From positions 372,001-436,000 of the forward strand of contig NZ_FNDW01000001.1 in the NCBI RefSeq assembly GCF_900099685.1: a DNA stretch of 64,000 nucleotides. The letters run 5' to 3'. The position numbers were made by a program, and so were the translations under genes. Shown here piece by piece: positions 14,039 through 22,363 of this stretch (the first letter of the stretch is position 1; every line of letters begins with the position of its first letter). The notes below the pieces were generated by a model. That model was not told the origin of the DNA. It searched no databases and was given only the letters and a program-made list of their open reading frames with translations. The stretch is from Chryseobacterium taeanense. Lineage in GTDB: Bacteria > Bacteroidota > Bacteroidia > Flavobacteriales > Weeksellaceae.

Positions 14039-15344
14039 CTTGTTTAATTTTAAGCAAAAATCGTTTTAATTCTGCAAAATCCGGTTGTATTTCGGTACTT
14101 TTTTTCTCCTTTTTCATTAAATTTTCTAAAGATTCAGGAAGGTTGATTGTCGTGTGCGTTGCCTTTTCTACGGCATCAGGAAATTTTACAGGATGGGCTG
14201 TTCCTAAAATAAAACCTTTTTTAGCCGGATTGTCTTTTAAATATTGTTCTATGGCTGCGTAAGCAACCGCACTGTGAGGTTCAAGTAAATAATTATATTT
14301 TTCATAAACATTTTTAATGGTCTGTAAAGTTTTCTCATCATCGATAGAATAACCTGAAATTTTACTTTTTAAACCCTGAAATTGATTTTCAAAAAGCTCC
14401 AAAATTCTCACAAAATTACTCGGGTTTCCCACATCCATCGCATTTGAAAGGGTCGCGACTGTCTCTTTGGATTCTAATTTTTGTGTTTTCAAATATTGCG
14501 GAAAAACATCATTTTCATTGCAGGCAGCAACAAAATGTTCGGCAGGAAGTCCTCTGAAATGAGCCAGAATTCCCGCACAAATATTCCCGAAATTTCCGCT
14601 GGGAACGCAAATAACAGGATTTTCTTTTTCTAATTTCTGCCATTGTTTTAAAGCTAATACATAATAAATCTGCTGAGGAAGCCACCGCGCGACATTGATA
14701 GAGTTGGCCGAAGTTAAAAACAGGGTTGAGTTTATTTCTTCATCCGAAAAAGCCTGTTTTACCAGATGCTGACAATCATCAAAACTGCCGTCAACTTCCA
14801 GTGCGGAAATATTTTCGCCAAGAGCTGTCAATTGCTTTTCCTGAACCTCACTCACCCTGTTTTTAGGATAAAGAGTGACCACATTAATATTTTCAGTTTT
14901 ATAAAATCCATTGGCAACCGCACCTCCGGTATCTCCTGAAGTGGCCACTAAAACCGTTACCTTTTTATTCTCATCTCTCAGGAAATAGGAAAGACAACGA
15001 CTCATAAACCTTGCGCCGATATCTTTAAAAGCCAACGTCGGCCCATGAAAAAGTTCTAAGGAATAAATGCTTTCATTAATTTTTTTCAGAGGAATTTCAA
15101 AATTGATGGTTTCTGAAACGATCTGTTTTAAAATATCAGATGGAATTTCATCTCCGACAAAATCTTTCATGCATTGAAAAGCAATTTCCTCATCGGAATA
15201 TTGATGTAAATTTTCAATAAAATCTTTATCGAATTGCGGAATGAATTCAGGGAAAAATAAACCTTTGTCTTTTCCCTGTCCCTTTATGGTAGCTGTTTTA
15301 AAATCAACAACTTCTGTTTTATTTTTTAAATTGTAATACTTCAT
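14031..15344 (-). CDS. thrC: Threonine synthase
   Basis: 437 residues. It converts O-phosphohomoserine to threonine with PLP. The PLP-binding lysine is at about 107 in 'GPTLAFKDIGARFMSRC'; 'VLVATSGDTGGAVANGF' binds the phosphate, and 'CVPSGNFGNICAG' is the typical glycine-rich motif. The class is that of the bacterial short N-terminal type. Third gene of thrA-thrB-thrC, 9 bases from thrB. Confidence 0.95.
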   Translation of the reverse strand: MKYYNLKNKTEVVDFKTATIKGQGKDKGLFFPEFIPQFDKDFIENLHQYSDEEIAFQCMKDFVGDEIPSDILKQIVSETINFEIPLKKINESIYSLELFHGPTLAFKDIGARFMSRCLSYFLRDENKKVTVLVATSGDTGGAVANGFYKTENINVVTLYPKNRVSEVQEKQLTALGENISALEVDGSFDDCQHLVKQAFSDEEINSTLFLTSANSINVARWLPQQIYYVLALKQWQKLEKENPVICVPSGNFGNICAGILAHFRGLPAEHFVAACNENDVFPQYLKTQKLESKETVATLSNAMDVGNPSNFVRILELFENQFQGLKSKISGYSIDDEKTLQTIKNVYEKYNYLLEPHSAVAYAAIEQYLKDNPAKKGFILGTAHPVKFPDAVEKATHTTINLPESLENLMKKEKKSTEIQPDFAELKRFLLKIKQDE

Positions 15345-15353
15345 TGGGTTAAA

Positions 15354-16277
15354 TTAATTTTCAATGATTTTAATTCCTGACGGATTTATTTTTGAAACAT
15401 ACACGAAACTTTCAATATCGATTTCATCATAAACAGATTTCATCATTTCTGCTATTTTCTGTGAAATTTCTTCTTTTTCAGAAAGCATAAAAATCGATGG
15501 TCCTGAACCTGAAATTCCTCCGCCCAAAGCTCCCAATTCCAAACTTTTTTCTTTGATTTCATTAAATTTCGGAATCAGAATACTTCTGATCGGTTCTACA
15601 ATTACATCATTCAGACTTCTCCCAATCAGTTGGAAATCATTTTTTTGAATTCCGGCAACCAATCCGGCAATATTTCCCCATTGTTCAATCGCGTCTTTCA
15701 AAAGAATATTTTTCTTCAAAATCTGTCTTGCATCGGAAGTTTTTACCTCAACCTGCGGATGAACTGCCGTCACGTATAAGTCAGGAGAGCTCAACGGAAT
15801 AATATCAACAGGATTTGAAGATTTAACTAAAGTTATTCCGCCAAAAATACAAGGTGCAATATTATCTGCATGTTTCACACCGGAAGCGAGTTTTTCACCA
15901 AACATTGCAAAGTAAACCAGTTCTTCGTCGGTGAAAATATTTCCTAATAATTCATTGGCTCCGACAGCTGCTCCGGCCGCACTTGCCGCACTTGATCCCA
16001 GTCCGCTTCCCGGTTTTATCTTTTTATTGATGGTGACTTCAAAACCATTTTTCAGATTTAAATACTCCTGAATTTTTAATAAAACAACGCCGGCAACATT
16101 CTTGGAAGGCTCTTCCGGCAATCCAAAATTGTCAATGTGTCTGATAATAATTTCAGGAGTTTCCAACAATTTGATTTCCATTTCATCATACGGTTCATGA
16201 ATGGCCATTCCCAAAATATCGAATCCGCATACCAAATTGGCAACCGTTGCAGGGACTTGTAATTTCACTTTTTTCAT
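15354..16277 (-). CDS. thrB: Homoserine kinase
   Basis: 307 residues from ATG 16277; the longer frame upstream translates the end of thrA. GHMP kinase family: N-terminal 'KVKLQVPATVANLVCGFDILGMA', ATP loop 'KPGSGLGSSAASAAGA', and C-terminal 'GALGGGISGSGPSIFML'. It phosphorylates homoserine for ThrC. The start is 10 bases after the thrA stop. Confidence 0.94.
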   Translation of the reverse strand: MKKVKLQVPATVANLVCGFDILGMAIHEPYDEMEIKLLETPEIIIRHIDNFGLPEEPSKNVAGVVLLKIQEYLNLKNGFEVTINKKIKPGSGLGSSAASAAGAAVGANELLGNIFTDEELVYFAMFGEKLASGVKHADNIAPCIFGGITLVKSSNPVDIIPLSSPDLYVTAVHPQVEVKTSDARQILKKNILLKDAIEQWGNIAGLVAGIQKNDFQLIGRSLNDVIVEPIRSILIPKFNEIKEKSLELGALGGGISGSGPSIFMLSEKEEISQKIAEMMKSVYDEIDIESFVYVSKINPSGIKIIEN

Positions 16278-16287
16278 AATTAAATTT

Positions 16288-18738
16288 TTAAACAGAACGA
16301 ACAATATCAGCAAAAACTCCACTTGCTGTAACTTCAGCGCCCGCTCCTGCACCTTTTACCACCAAAGGCTGTTCAGAATATCTCAATGTTTTAAAAATCA
16401 CAATATTATCTTTTCCGTATAAATGAAAAAGATCACTTTCAGGCGCAATATGCTGTAATCCGACTTTTGCTTTTCCATTGTTAAATTCAGCGACATATTT
16501 TAAAATTTTTCCGTCATTTTTTGCTTTTTCGAGTAAATTTTTGAAATGATTTTCATGTTTAGAAAGGGAATTGTAAAAATCGTCAACGCTACCTTTCATG
16601 CATTCTTGAGGAAGAAAACTTTCATTTTCAATTTCATTAAATTCCAAAGGATAGCCGGCTTCTCTAGCCAGGATTAAAATTTTCCGGGCAACGTCGGTTC
16701 CAGCCAGATCCAGTCTCGGATCGGGTTCTGTATAACCTTCATTTTGAGCCTGTGCTACAATTTCAGAAAAAGATTTTTTACCGTCATAATTGTTGAAAAC
16801 AAAATTTAAAGTTCCACTCAAAACCGCTTGGATAGAAGTGATTTTGTCACCACTTCTTATCATATCATTAATCGTTCCGATGATAGGAAGTCCGGCGCCG
16901 ACATTGGTTTCAAAGAAAAATTTGCAGCTGTGATTTCTGGCAATATTTTTTAAATTTTTATAATTTTCAAAACCGGAAGAAGCTGCAATTTTATTACAAG
17001 CCACAATATTTATACTCTTTTTTAGCAGTTTTTCATAAATATCCGGAACTTCTGAACTTGCGGTTACATCTACAAAAACAGAGTTTCTTAGATTTCTTGA
17101 GATAATTTCCTGAGCAAATTTTTCTGCAGAAGTATCTTCACCATTTTGATTAAAATCTTTATATTCATTCTCTGAATGTCCTTTATCGGAGAAAATCATT
17201 CTGCGACTGTTGGAAAGTCCTGCAATTCTTAAATTAATCAAAAGGTTTTGTTTAAGATATTCGTTTTGATCATAGATTTGCTGAATTAATTTCTTTCCGA
17301 CGTTTCCTGTTCCGCAGATGTAAAGATGAACTTGTTTTATTTCCGATTCGAAGAATTCTTCGTGTAAAACATTTACGGCTTTTTTAATATCTTTTTCTGA
17401 AATGACAATGCTGATGTTTTTCTCTGAAGAACCTTGCGCAATCGCACGAATATTAATGCCATTATTCCCTAAACAGCCAAACATTTTTGCACTTACTCCG
17501 CTTCTGCTTTTCATGTTTTCACCCACCAAAGCAATAATCGAAAGATGATTTTCAATTTTTACAGGCTCAATTCTTTTGAGTTTTAAATCATCTTCAAAAG
17601 CAGAATTAATAGCCTTTTTTGCATTAAAAACATCTTTTTCATGAATGGCAACGGTGATGGAATGTTCAGACGAACTTTGCGTAATGAGAATAACATTCAC
17701 TTTTTCATGGCTTAGACATTGAAATAATTTTGCGGAAAATCCTGGAATTCCAATCATTCCGCTTCCTTCTAAAGTTAATAAAGCAATGTTGCTCATATTT
17801 GAAATTCCGACTGCAATCTGCTGATTTTCAAAGTTGGGCTTTTCCAGTTTGTGAGAAATTAATGTTCCGAATGCATCCGGTTCAAAAGTATTTTTAATCC
17901 TCAAATCAATATTCTTCACCATGACCGGCTGAATGGTAGGAGGATACAAAACTTTTGCTCCAAAATGGGAAAGTTCCATAGCTTCTGCGTACGAAATTTC
18001 AGGAATCGGTTTTGCGTTGGAAACCAGTCGCGGATCGGATGTCATCATTCCGCTTACATCAGTCCAGATCTGAAGTTCATCGGCATTGATGGCTGAAGCA
18101 ATGATGGATGCAGTGTAATCTGAACCGCCACGTCCCAATGTTGTGGAGTTATTTTTTTCATCTCTGGCAATAAACCCGGGAGCAATGATAATCTGATTTT
18201 TATTTTCATTTAAACATTTTAGCAAATTATTTTCTGTGGCTTCAAAATTAACTTTTGCATTGGTGTAATTGCTGTTTGTAAGAATTTGTTCAGCAGAATT
18301 CATCCATATTACGTCAAGTCCTTTTAATTGTAATCTTGCTGCAATAATATTTGATGAAAGAAATTCGCCGTAAGAAGTAATTTTGTCTTTAATTCTATCG
18401 GTAAATTCTCCCAATACGAAAATTCCGTTGCAGAGATCTTCGAGGTCGTTAAACCGTTTTTTAACAAAACTCAACCATGAACTTTGATCCAGAATGGGAA
18501 TTAATTCTTTGACTAAATCCAAATGCTTTTCTTCAAGGTTTTTAATAGTTTGAATATAATTTTCATCATGTTGAGAAGCTGATTCTGCAGCTTTTATCAG
18601 TTGATCGGTTACACCATGAAGCGCAGAAACTACAACAACAATTCTGTTTTTCAGCGATTCTTTCTTGATGATATCTTCGACCAGCAATATATTTTGGGCA
18701 TTGGCGACAGAAGTTCCGCCAAATTTTAAAACTTTCAT
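16288..18738 (-). CDS. thrA: Bifunctional aspartate kinase / homoserine dehydrogenase I
   Basis: 816 residues. Aspartokinase domain about 1-300: start 'MKVLKFGGTSVANAQN', then 'GRGGSDYTASIIA' and 'IWTDVSGMMTSDPR'. Two ACT domains about 310-465 probably sense threonine. Homoserine dehydrogenase about 470-816: NAD(P) motif 'LYICGTGNVGKKLIQQ', 'NIVACNKIAASS' and 'AVLSGTLNFVFNNY', with 'EGYTEPDPRLDLAGTDVARK' as substrate site. It catalyses the first and third steps from aspartate towards threonine. It is preceded by a Thr-rich leader peptide ORF. Confidence 0.96.
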   Translation of the reverse strand: MKVLKFGGTSVANAQNILLVEDIIKKESLKNRIVVVVSALHGVTDQLIKAAESASQHDENYIQTIKNLEEKHLDLVKELIPILDQSSWLSFVKKRFNDLEDLCNGIFVLGEFTDRIKDKITSYGEFLSSNIIAARLQLKGLDVIWMNSAEQILTNSNYTNAKVNFEATENNLLKCLNENKNQIIIAPGFIARDEKNNSTTLGRGGSDYTASIIASAINADELQIWTDVSGMMTSDPRLVSNAKPIPEISYAEAMELSHFGAKVLYPPTIQPVMVKNIDLRIKNTFEPDAFGTLISHKLEKPNFENQQIAVGISNMSNIALLTLEGSGMIGIPGFSAKLFQCLSHEKVNVILITQSSSEHSITVAIHEKDVFNAKKAINSAFEDDLKLKRIEPVKIENHLSIIALVGENMKSRSGVSAKMFGCLGNNGINIRAIAQGSSEKNISIVISEKDIKKAVNVLHEEFFESEIKQVHLYICGTGNVGKKLIQQIYDQNEYLKQNLLINLRIAGLSNSRRMIFSDKGHSENEYKDFNQNGEDTSAEKFAQEIISRNLRNSVFVDVTASSEVPDIYEKLLKKSINIVACNKIAASSGFENYKNLKNIARNHSCKFFFETNVGAGLPIIGTINDMIRSGDKITSIQAVLSGTLNFVFNNYDGKKSFSEIVAQAQNEGYTEPDPRLDLAGTDVARKILILAREAGYPLEFNEIENESFLPQECMKGSVDDFYNSLSKHENHFKNLLEKAKNDGKILKYVAEFNNGKAKVGLQHIAPESDLFHLYGKDNIVIFKTLRYSEQPLVVKGAGAGAEVTASGVFADIVRSV

Positions 18739-18780
18739 TATGTTTATTTTTAAGTTAGGAAAAATGAAATTTTACTCTTC

Positions 18781-18836
18781 AGAAAAAAGAGTCACGGCTG
18801 TGAATGATATGTGAAAATGTACCCCGTTATGGGGTA
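18781..18836 (-). promoter_or_regulatory. Candidate thr operon attenuator hairpins
   Basis: On the minus strand TACCCC/GGGGTA (18831-18836 with 18820-18825, 5-base loop) overlaps the last leader codons and stop. It is followed by a short TCAC-AGCC-GTGA hairpin (18792-18803) and a CTCTTTTTTCT tract (18781-18791). The geometry suggests ribosome-position control of termination before thrA. Alternative pairings with 'gaagagt' downstream exist; RNA folding is not computed. Confidence 0.5.
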
Positions 18837-18931
18837 GTTGTAGTTGTTGTAGCAATAATAGAAACAAAATTTCCTTCCGAAATTGAGAAATTCGGAGCAG
18901 AAATATGAGATATGTTTCTTAAAAAATTCAT
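18827..18931 (-). CDS. thrL: thr operon leader peptide
   Basis: A 34-codon ORF in the correct direction, starting 7 bases after... the consensus promoter region and ending 88 bases before thrA. The peptide begins MNFLRNISHIS and ends SIIATTTTTTP: two Ile and six consecutive Thr codons (ACA ACA ACT ACA ACT ACC) just before the stop. Runs of regulatory amino acid codons are the hallmark of ribosome-mediated attenuation of thrABC in enterobacteria. Here the Thr codons enter the 5' arm of the first hairpin. I infer sensing of charged tRNA-Thr (and perhaps tRNA-Ile). Confidence 0.75.
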   Translation of the reverse strand: MNFLRNISHISAPNFSISEGNFVSIIATTTTTTP

Positions 18932-18942
18932 TGTTACTAAAA

Positions 18943-18972
18943 CAAATGTACAAATTATTTTGAAATAACAAA
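18943..18972 (-). promoter_or_regulatory. Promoter of the thr leader/operon
   Basis: TTTG (18969-18972) - 18 bases - TACATTTG (18943-18950), a full match to the Bacteroidota promoter. The leader ATG lies 11 bases after the -7 box, so the leader mRNA has almost no 5' UTR. Confidence 0.75.
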
Positions 18973-18980
18973 CTTTTGAA

Positions 18981-19002
18981 ATAATATTTTTTTCAATATT
19001 AT
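18981..19002. promoter_or_regulatory. Perfect AT-rich palindrome in the divergent thr/peptide gap
   Basis: ATAATATT (18981-18988), 6 bases, AATATTAT (18995-19002). It lies upstream of both the thr promoter and the double-glycine peptide genes. It may be an operator, but AT-rich DNA makes chance palindromes likely. Confidence 0.3.
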
Positions 19003-19055
19003 GTGAAGTATTAGAAATATGATTATATTTATAACATTAACTAAATCAAATTATT

Positions 19056-19268
19056 ATGAAAGAGCTTAGAAAATTAAACAGAAAAAATTTAGAACAGATT
19101 ATGGGTGGAGCGGTTCCGCCAATTTCGCATTGTAATGGTTGTCCAACAGGTGCTTTTGGTCCGACTGATACGTATTCTTGCGAGGCATATTGGGCGCTTC
19201 CGGAGTTTTGCAGAAACTGTGTTCTTGTAAATGTAGAATGCTTTGTTCCTATTACGGTTGATTTATAA
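19056..19268 (+). CDS. Double-glycine leader 'bacteriocin-like' peptide, Cys-rich core
   Basis: 70 residues. The N-terminus MKELRKLNRKNLEQIMGG is the leader type of peptides cut after Gly-Gly by peptidase-containing ABC exporters. The core (52 residues) has six Cys in pairs (HCNGC, SC, FCRNC, EC), which suits disulfides or metal binding. Such peptides are common in Chryseobacterium and often named bacteriocin-like; activity is unproven. A second, shorter gene of the same kind follows after 16 bases. No exporter or modification gene is in the window. Confidence 0.75.
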   Translation: MKELRKLNRKNLEQIMGGAVPPISHCNGCPTGAFGPTDTYSCEAYWALPEFCRNCVLVNVECFVPITVDL

Positions 19269-19284
19269 TTAAAATAAAACTACT

Positions 19285-19455
19285 ATGAAAAATTTAAAAA
19301 AACTTTCAAGAAAAGAGCAGACAAAAATTCAGGGAGGTTTCACGCAAGTTCAAATTGAGGCTTGCGGTGGTGAGGCTTACATATGTTTTCGTGGCGGAGG
19401 TTCCTGGGGTTGTTGGCGAAATTCAGGGGGAATCTGTTATGCTCCAATGGTTTAA
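19285..19455 (+). CDS. Second double-glycine leader peptide, Gly-rich core
   Basis: 56 residues. Leader MKNLKKLSRKEQTKIQGG, similar to the preceding gene, then a core FTQVQIEACGGEAYICFRGG and GGIC near the end, with four Cys, many Gly and two Trp. The start AUG follows 'aataaaactact' at the same spacing as its neighbour. It is followed by a strong bidirectional terminator. Together with the gene upstream it forms a two-gene unit; two-peptide bacteriocin or signalling peptides are possible, neither shown. Confidence 0.72.
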   Translation: MKNLKKLSRKEQTKIQGGFTQVQIEACGGEAYICFRGGGSWGCWRNSGGICYAPMV

Positions 19456-19456
19456 A

Positions 19457-19490
19457 CAAAAAAGCACTGCGAAAACAGTGCTTTGTTTTA
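19457..19490. terminator. Bidirectional terminator between the peptides and nadA
   Basis: AAAGCACTG (19461-19469) pairs with CAGTGCTTT (19476-19484); T-rich tract on the plus side and A-rich on the other, overlapping the nadA stop codon. Confidence 0.8.
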
Positions 19491-20507
19491 TCTTATACTT
19501 TTCGAAAGATCAAGCATTGCTTCAATAGGTTTTAATGCTTTTAACCTTAATTCTTCATCAATGATAATTTCAGGAAGCTCGTATTTCATACACAAATACA
19601 GTTTTTCCATGGTATTGCGTTTCATGTAGAAACACTCTGAGCAGTTGCAGGTTTCATCAAAAACCAATGCAGGGATCAATTCTTTGTGAGGCGCACGTTT
19701 TTTCATTTCGTGCAGAATTCCTTCTTCGGTTGCAATGATGAATTTCTGGCAATCATCTTTTTCAACATAATTCAAAAGGGCAGAAGTAGAGCCGATGAAA
19801 TGAGCCAGCTTTAAAACAGGTTCCTCACTTTCAGGGTGTGCGATCAATTTTGCGTCCGGGTTATCTGCTAATTGTTTGGCAATTCTTTCCATGGAAAAAG
19901 CTTCGTGAACGATACAGCTTCCGTCCCAAAGAATCATGTCACGTCCTGTTTTCTGAGACAAATATCTTCCCAGATTTTTGTCCGGTGCGAAAATAATCGG
20001 GCGGTCTTTCGGAAGTGCTTCAATCACTGTCTCAGCATTTGAACTGGTTACGATAATATCACTTTCTGCTTTTGTTTCAGCATTGCAGTTGATGTAGGTT
20101 GCTACTAAAGCATTCGGGTGCTGCTCACGCATTTTCCTCAAACCTTCTCCGGAACATCCGTCTGCCAGAGAACATCCTGCCAATGTATCCGGAAGAACAA
20201 CTTTCTTGGTAGGATTTAAAATTTTTGCAGCCTCAGCCATGAAATGTACACCACAGAATACGATCATATCTGCATTCGTATCCTTTGCCTGTCTAGCCAG
20301 CTGCAGAGAATCTCCAAGAAAATCGGCGATATCCTGGATTTCTCCGGGCTGATAATAATGCGCCAGAATCACTGCATTTTTTTCTTCCTTTAATTGAAGA
20401 ATGGCTTTCACTAAGTCTTCCCCTTCAGGAATTGCTATATCTTTTATATCTAAAAATCCTTTTACCGGAATTGTAGATTTAGCTTTTTCTAATGTTTCGG
20501 TACTCAT
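19488..20507 (-). CDS. nadA: Quinolinate synthase A
   Basis: 339 residues. It condenses iminoaspartate with dihydroxyacetone phosphate to quinolinate using a [4Fe-4S] cluster. Typical blocks: '[20 protein letters not shown]', '[16 protein letters not shown]', 'DGCSGEGLR', '[13 protein letters not shown]' and '[14 protein letters not shown]'. Cluster Cys candidates lie in FCGVHF, in the central Cys and in the C-terminal CNCSEC. nadB and nadC are not in the window; nadE is at 1.2 kb. Confidence 0.95.
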   Translation of the reverse strand: MSTETLEKAKSTIPVKGFLDIKDIAIPEGEDLVKAILQLKEEKNAVILAHYYQPGEIQDIADFLGDSLQLARQAKDTNADMIVFCGVHFMAEAAKILNPTKKVVLPDTLAGCSLADGCSGEGLRKMREQHPNALVATYINCNAETKAESDIIVTSSNAETVIEALPKDRPIIFAPDKNLGRYLSQKTGRDMILWDGSCIVHEAFSMERIAKQLADNPDAKLIAHPESEEPVLKLAHFIGSTSALLNYVEKDDCQKFIIATEEGILHEMKKRAPHKELIPALVFDETCNCSECFYMKRNTMEKLYLCMKYELPEIIIDEELRLKALKPIEAMLDLSKSIR

Positions 20508-20627
20508 ATCAACCTCAATGTTTTAGAATTAGAAATTAGAAGTTAGAAATTAGAAATTAGAATTTGAAATGTTTGAATTTTATGCAATTATCAAACTTTC
20601 ATCCTCCAGCTTCAAGCTCCCAGCCAA

Positions 20628-21191
20628 TTAATTCCCAATAAAATTTTTTATTAAACTTTCTATTTCTCTTTTTGCTTCGTTCAGATCGGAATTGATTACG
20701 ATTTTATCAAAATCTTTCGCATAAGACATCTCTTCTTCTGCTTTTGCGACACGCATTTTTATCGTTTCGGCATCGTCTGTATTTCTGTAAATCAATCTTT
20801 GTTCCAGCTCTTCAATGGAAGGAGGTTCTATGAAAATCGACAAAGCCTGATTGCCAAAATATTTTTTCAGAGAAATCCCGCCTTTCACATCAACATCAAA
20901 AATCACAACTTTTCCCTGATTCCAGATCTTTTCAACTTCAGATTTTAATGTTCCGTAATATTTATCGGTATAAACCTCCTCAAATTCCACGAAAGCATCT
21001 TCTGCAATTTTCTGCCTGAATTCATCAGGGCTTAAAAAATGATAATCCACTGTATGAATTTCACTTCCTCTCGGCTGTCGCGTGGTACAGGAAATCGAGA
21101 ACTGCAATTCATTAAATACCTCAAGAGAATGTTTTACGAGTGTAGTTTTTCCACTTCCCGACGGTGCTGAAAATATGATAACTTTATTCAT
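20628..21191 (-). CDS. gmk: Guanylate kinase
   Basis: 187 residues. P-loop 'IIFSAPSGSGKTTLVKH' at residues 4-20, GMP-binding 'SISCTTRQPRGSEIHTVDYHF' region with the conserved Tyr and Arg, lid segment after 'SIEELEQRLIYRNTD'. It converts GMP to GDP. It follows yicC by 88 bases in the same direction; yicC-gmk is a conserved pair in many bacteria. Confidence 0.95.
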   Translation of the reverse strand: MNKVIIFSAPSGSGKTTLVKHSLEVFNELQFSISCTTRQPRGSEIHTVDYHFLSPDEFRQKIAEDAFVEFEEVYTDKYYGTLKSEVEKIWNQGKVVIFDVDVKGGISLKKYFGNQALSIFIEPPSIEELEQRLIYRNTDDAETIKMRVAKAEEEMSYAKDFDKIVINSDLNEAKREIESLIKNFIGN

Positions 21192-21198
21192 TGTTTTA

Positions 21199-21277
21199 GT
21201 TATGAATGATGAGTTATGAATGATGAGTTATTAAAAGATGCAAAACAACTCATAACTCATCGTTAATAACTTATAAC
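21199..21277. repeat. Imperfect inverted repeat between yicC and gmk
   Basis: Left arm 21199-21230 contains a tandem 'gttatgaatgatga' twice; right arm 21247-21277 is its imperfect complement (aactcataactcatcg). No U-tract. Belongs to the recurrent intergenic palindromes of this chromosome. Confidence 0.6.
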
Positions 21278-21279
21278 TT

Positions 21280-22137
21280 TTACAAAACGTTTAACGTCTG
21301 TTCTTTAATTTTTTCCAGATCATCTTTCATCATCACTACCAGTTTCTGGATCTGTGCATGATTGGCCTTTGATCCTAAGGTATTGATTTCACGACCGATT
21401 TCCTGAGAAATAAATCCAAGCTTCTTTCCGTTGAAATCTTCGTTATCCATTACCTCTTTATAATATTTAAGGTGTTGCGCAAGCCTTACTTTCTCTTCAG
21501 AAATGTCAAGCTTTTCTGTGAAATAAGCCATTTCCTGATAGAATCTGGTTTCATCCACATTTTCAAATTCTTTCAAAGATTTTTGATAACGTTCTTTTAC
21601 CGCAACAATTCTTTCTTCTTCAAAAGGTATAACTTCAGAAAGGTTTCTCTCAATATTCTGTAAATTTCTTTCAAGCTCTTCGTGAAGAATTTTACCTTCT
21701 GTCTTTCTGAATTCTTCAAAACGGTTAAGAGCGGCGCTTACAATTTTTGCCAATGCTTCCCATTCTCCTTCCGACAGCTCATCGGGTCTTGATGTAATCG
21801 CATCAGGAAGTCTTACTGCCATTTTAAGGTATTCAAAATCAGGCCCGTCTGCAGCAATGTGACGAAGTTCGCTGATGTAAGAATCAATTAAATTTTTATT
21901 AATCTTCACATCGGTAGACTCTTCAAGATTCTCAAGATTAATGTAGCAGTCTACTTTTCCACGGATGATTCTGTCGTTGAGAATTTTCCTGATTTCAAAC
22001 TCTTTTTCTTTATAACGCAAAGGAATTTTAATATTCAAATCAAAGCTTTTGCTGTTCAGAGATTTAATATCTATGGTAACTTTTTTTCCTTCAAAAACAC
22101 CTTCGGCTCTACCGAAGCCGGTCATTGATAAAATCAT
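21280..22137 (-). CDS. yicC: YicC family endoribonuclease-like protein
   Basis: 285 residues. Start 'MILSMTGFGRAEGVFEGKK' and the end 'DDLEKIKEQTLNVL' are the family signatures; 'IGREINTLGSKANHAQIQ' is the conserved C-terminal block. YicC of E. coli has been linked to RNA cleavage and sRNA turnover. A consensus -7 box TATCTTTG lies at 22155-22162, about 18 bases upstream of the ATG. Cytoplasmic, upstream of gmk. Confidence 0.9.
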   Translation of the reverse strand: MILSMTGFGRAEGVFEGKKVTIDIKSLNSKSFDLNIKIPLRYKEKEFEIRKILNDRIIRGKVDCYINLENLEESTDVKINKNLIDSYISELRHIAADGPDFEYLKMAVRLPDAITSRPDELSEGEWEALAKIVSAALNRFEEFRKTEGKILHEELERNLQNIERNLSEVIPFEEERIVAVKERYQKSLKEFENVDETRFYQEMAYFTEKLDISEEKVRLAQHLKYYKEVMDNEDFNGKKLGFISQEIGREINTLGSKANHAQIQKLVVMMKDDLEKIKEQTLNVL

Positions 22138-22198
22138 AGTTTTTTATTGTTGTACAAAGATAAACATTTAAGTGTATGTATTAACTATATTCCATTTT

Positions 22199-22330
22199 TA
22201 CCGCAAAAACCACAAAAGATTTTCAGCGTGCTTTAGATGTTCAAAAGTTTACAAAATTTTTCATTCTGCTTTTTTGAACTTTTGCCAATCTAACTGTTTT
22301 CAAAATTTTCTTTTGTAACTTTTGCGGTTA
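22199..22330. repeat. 132-base imperfect inverted repeat ('accgcaaaa..cttttgcggt' family)
   Basis: Outer arms 22199-22220 (taccgcaaaaaccacaaaag) and 22310-22330 (cttttgtaacttttgcggtta) pair, with an inner stem 'gttcaaaag'/'cttttttgaac'. A related long repeat lies at 28405-28574. Confidence 0.65.
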
Positions 22331-22363
22331 CAATAAAAAATCAAATTTCCGTAAATTAGCACC

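Noticed and set aside
20515..20627. Possible small gene in the nadA-gmk gap
   Set aside because: Low-complexity direct repeats of 'ttagaaa' and 'ccagctt' words; no open frame with a plausible start.
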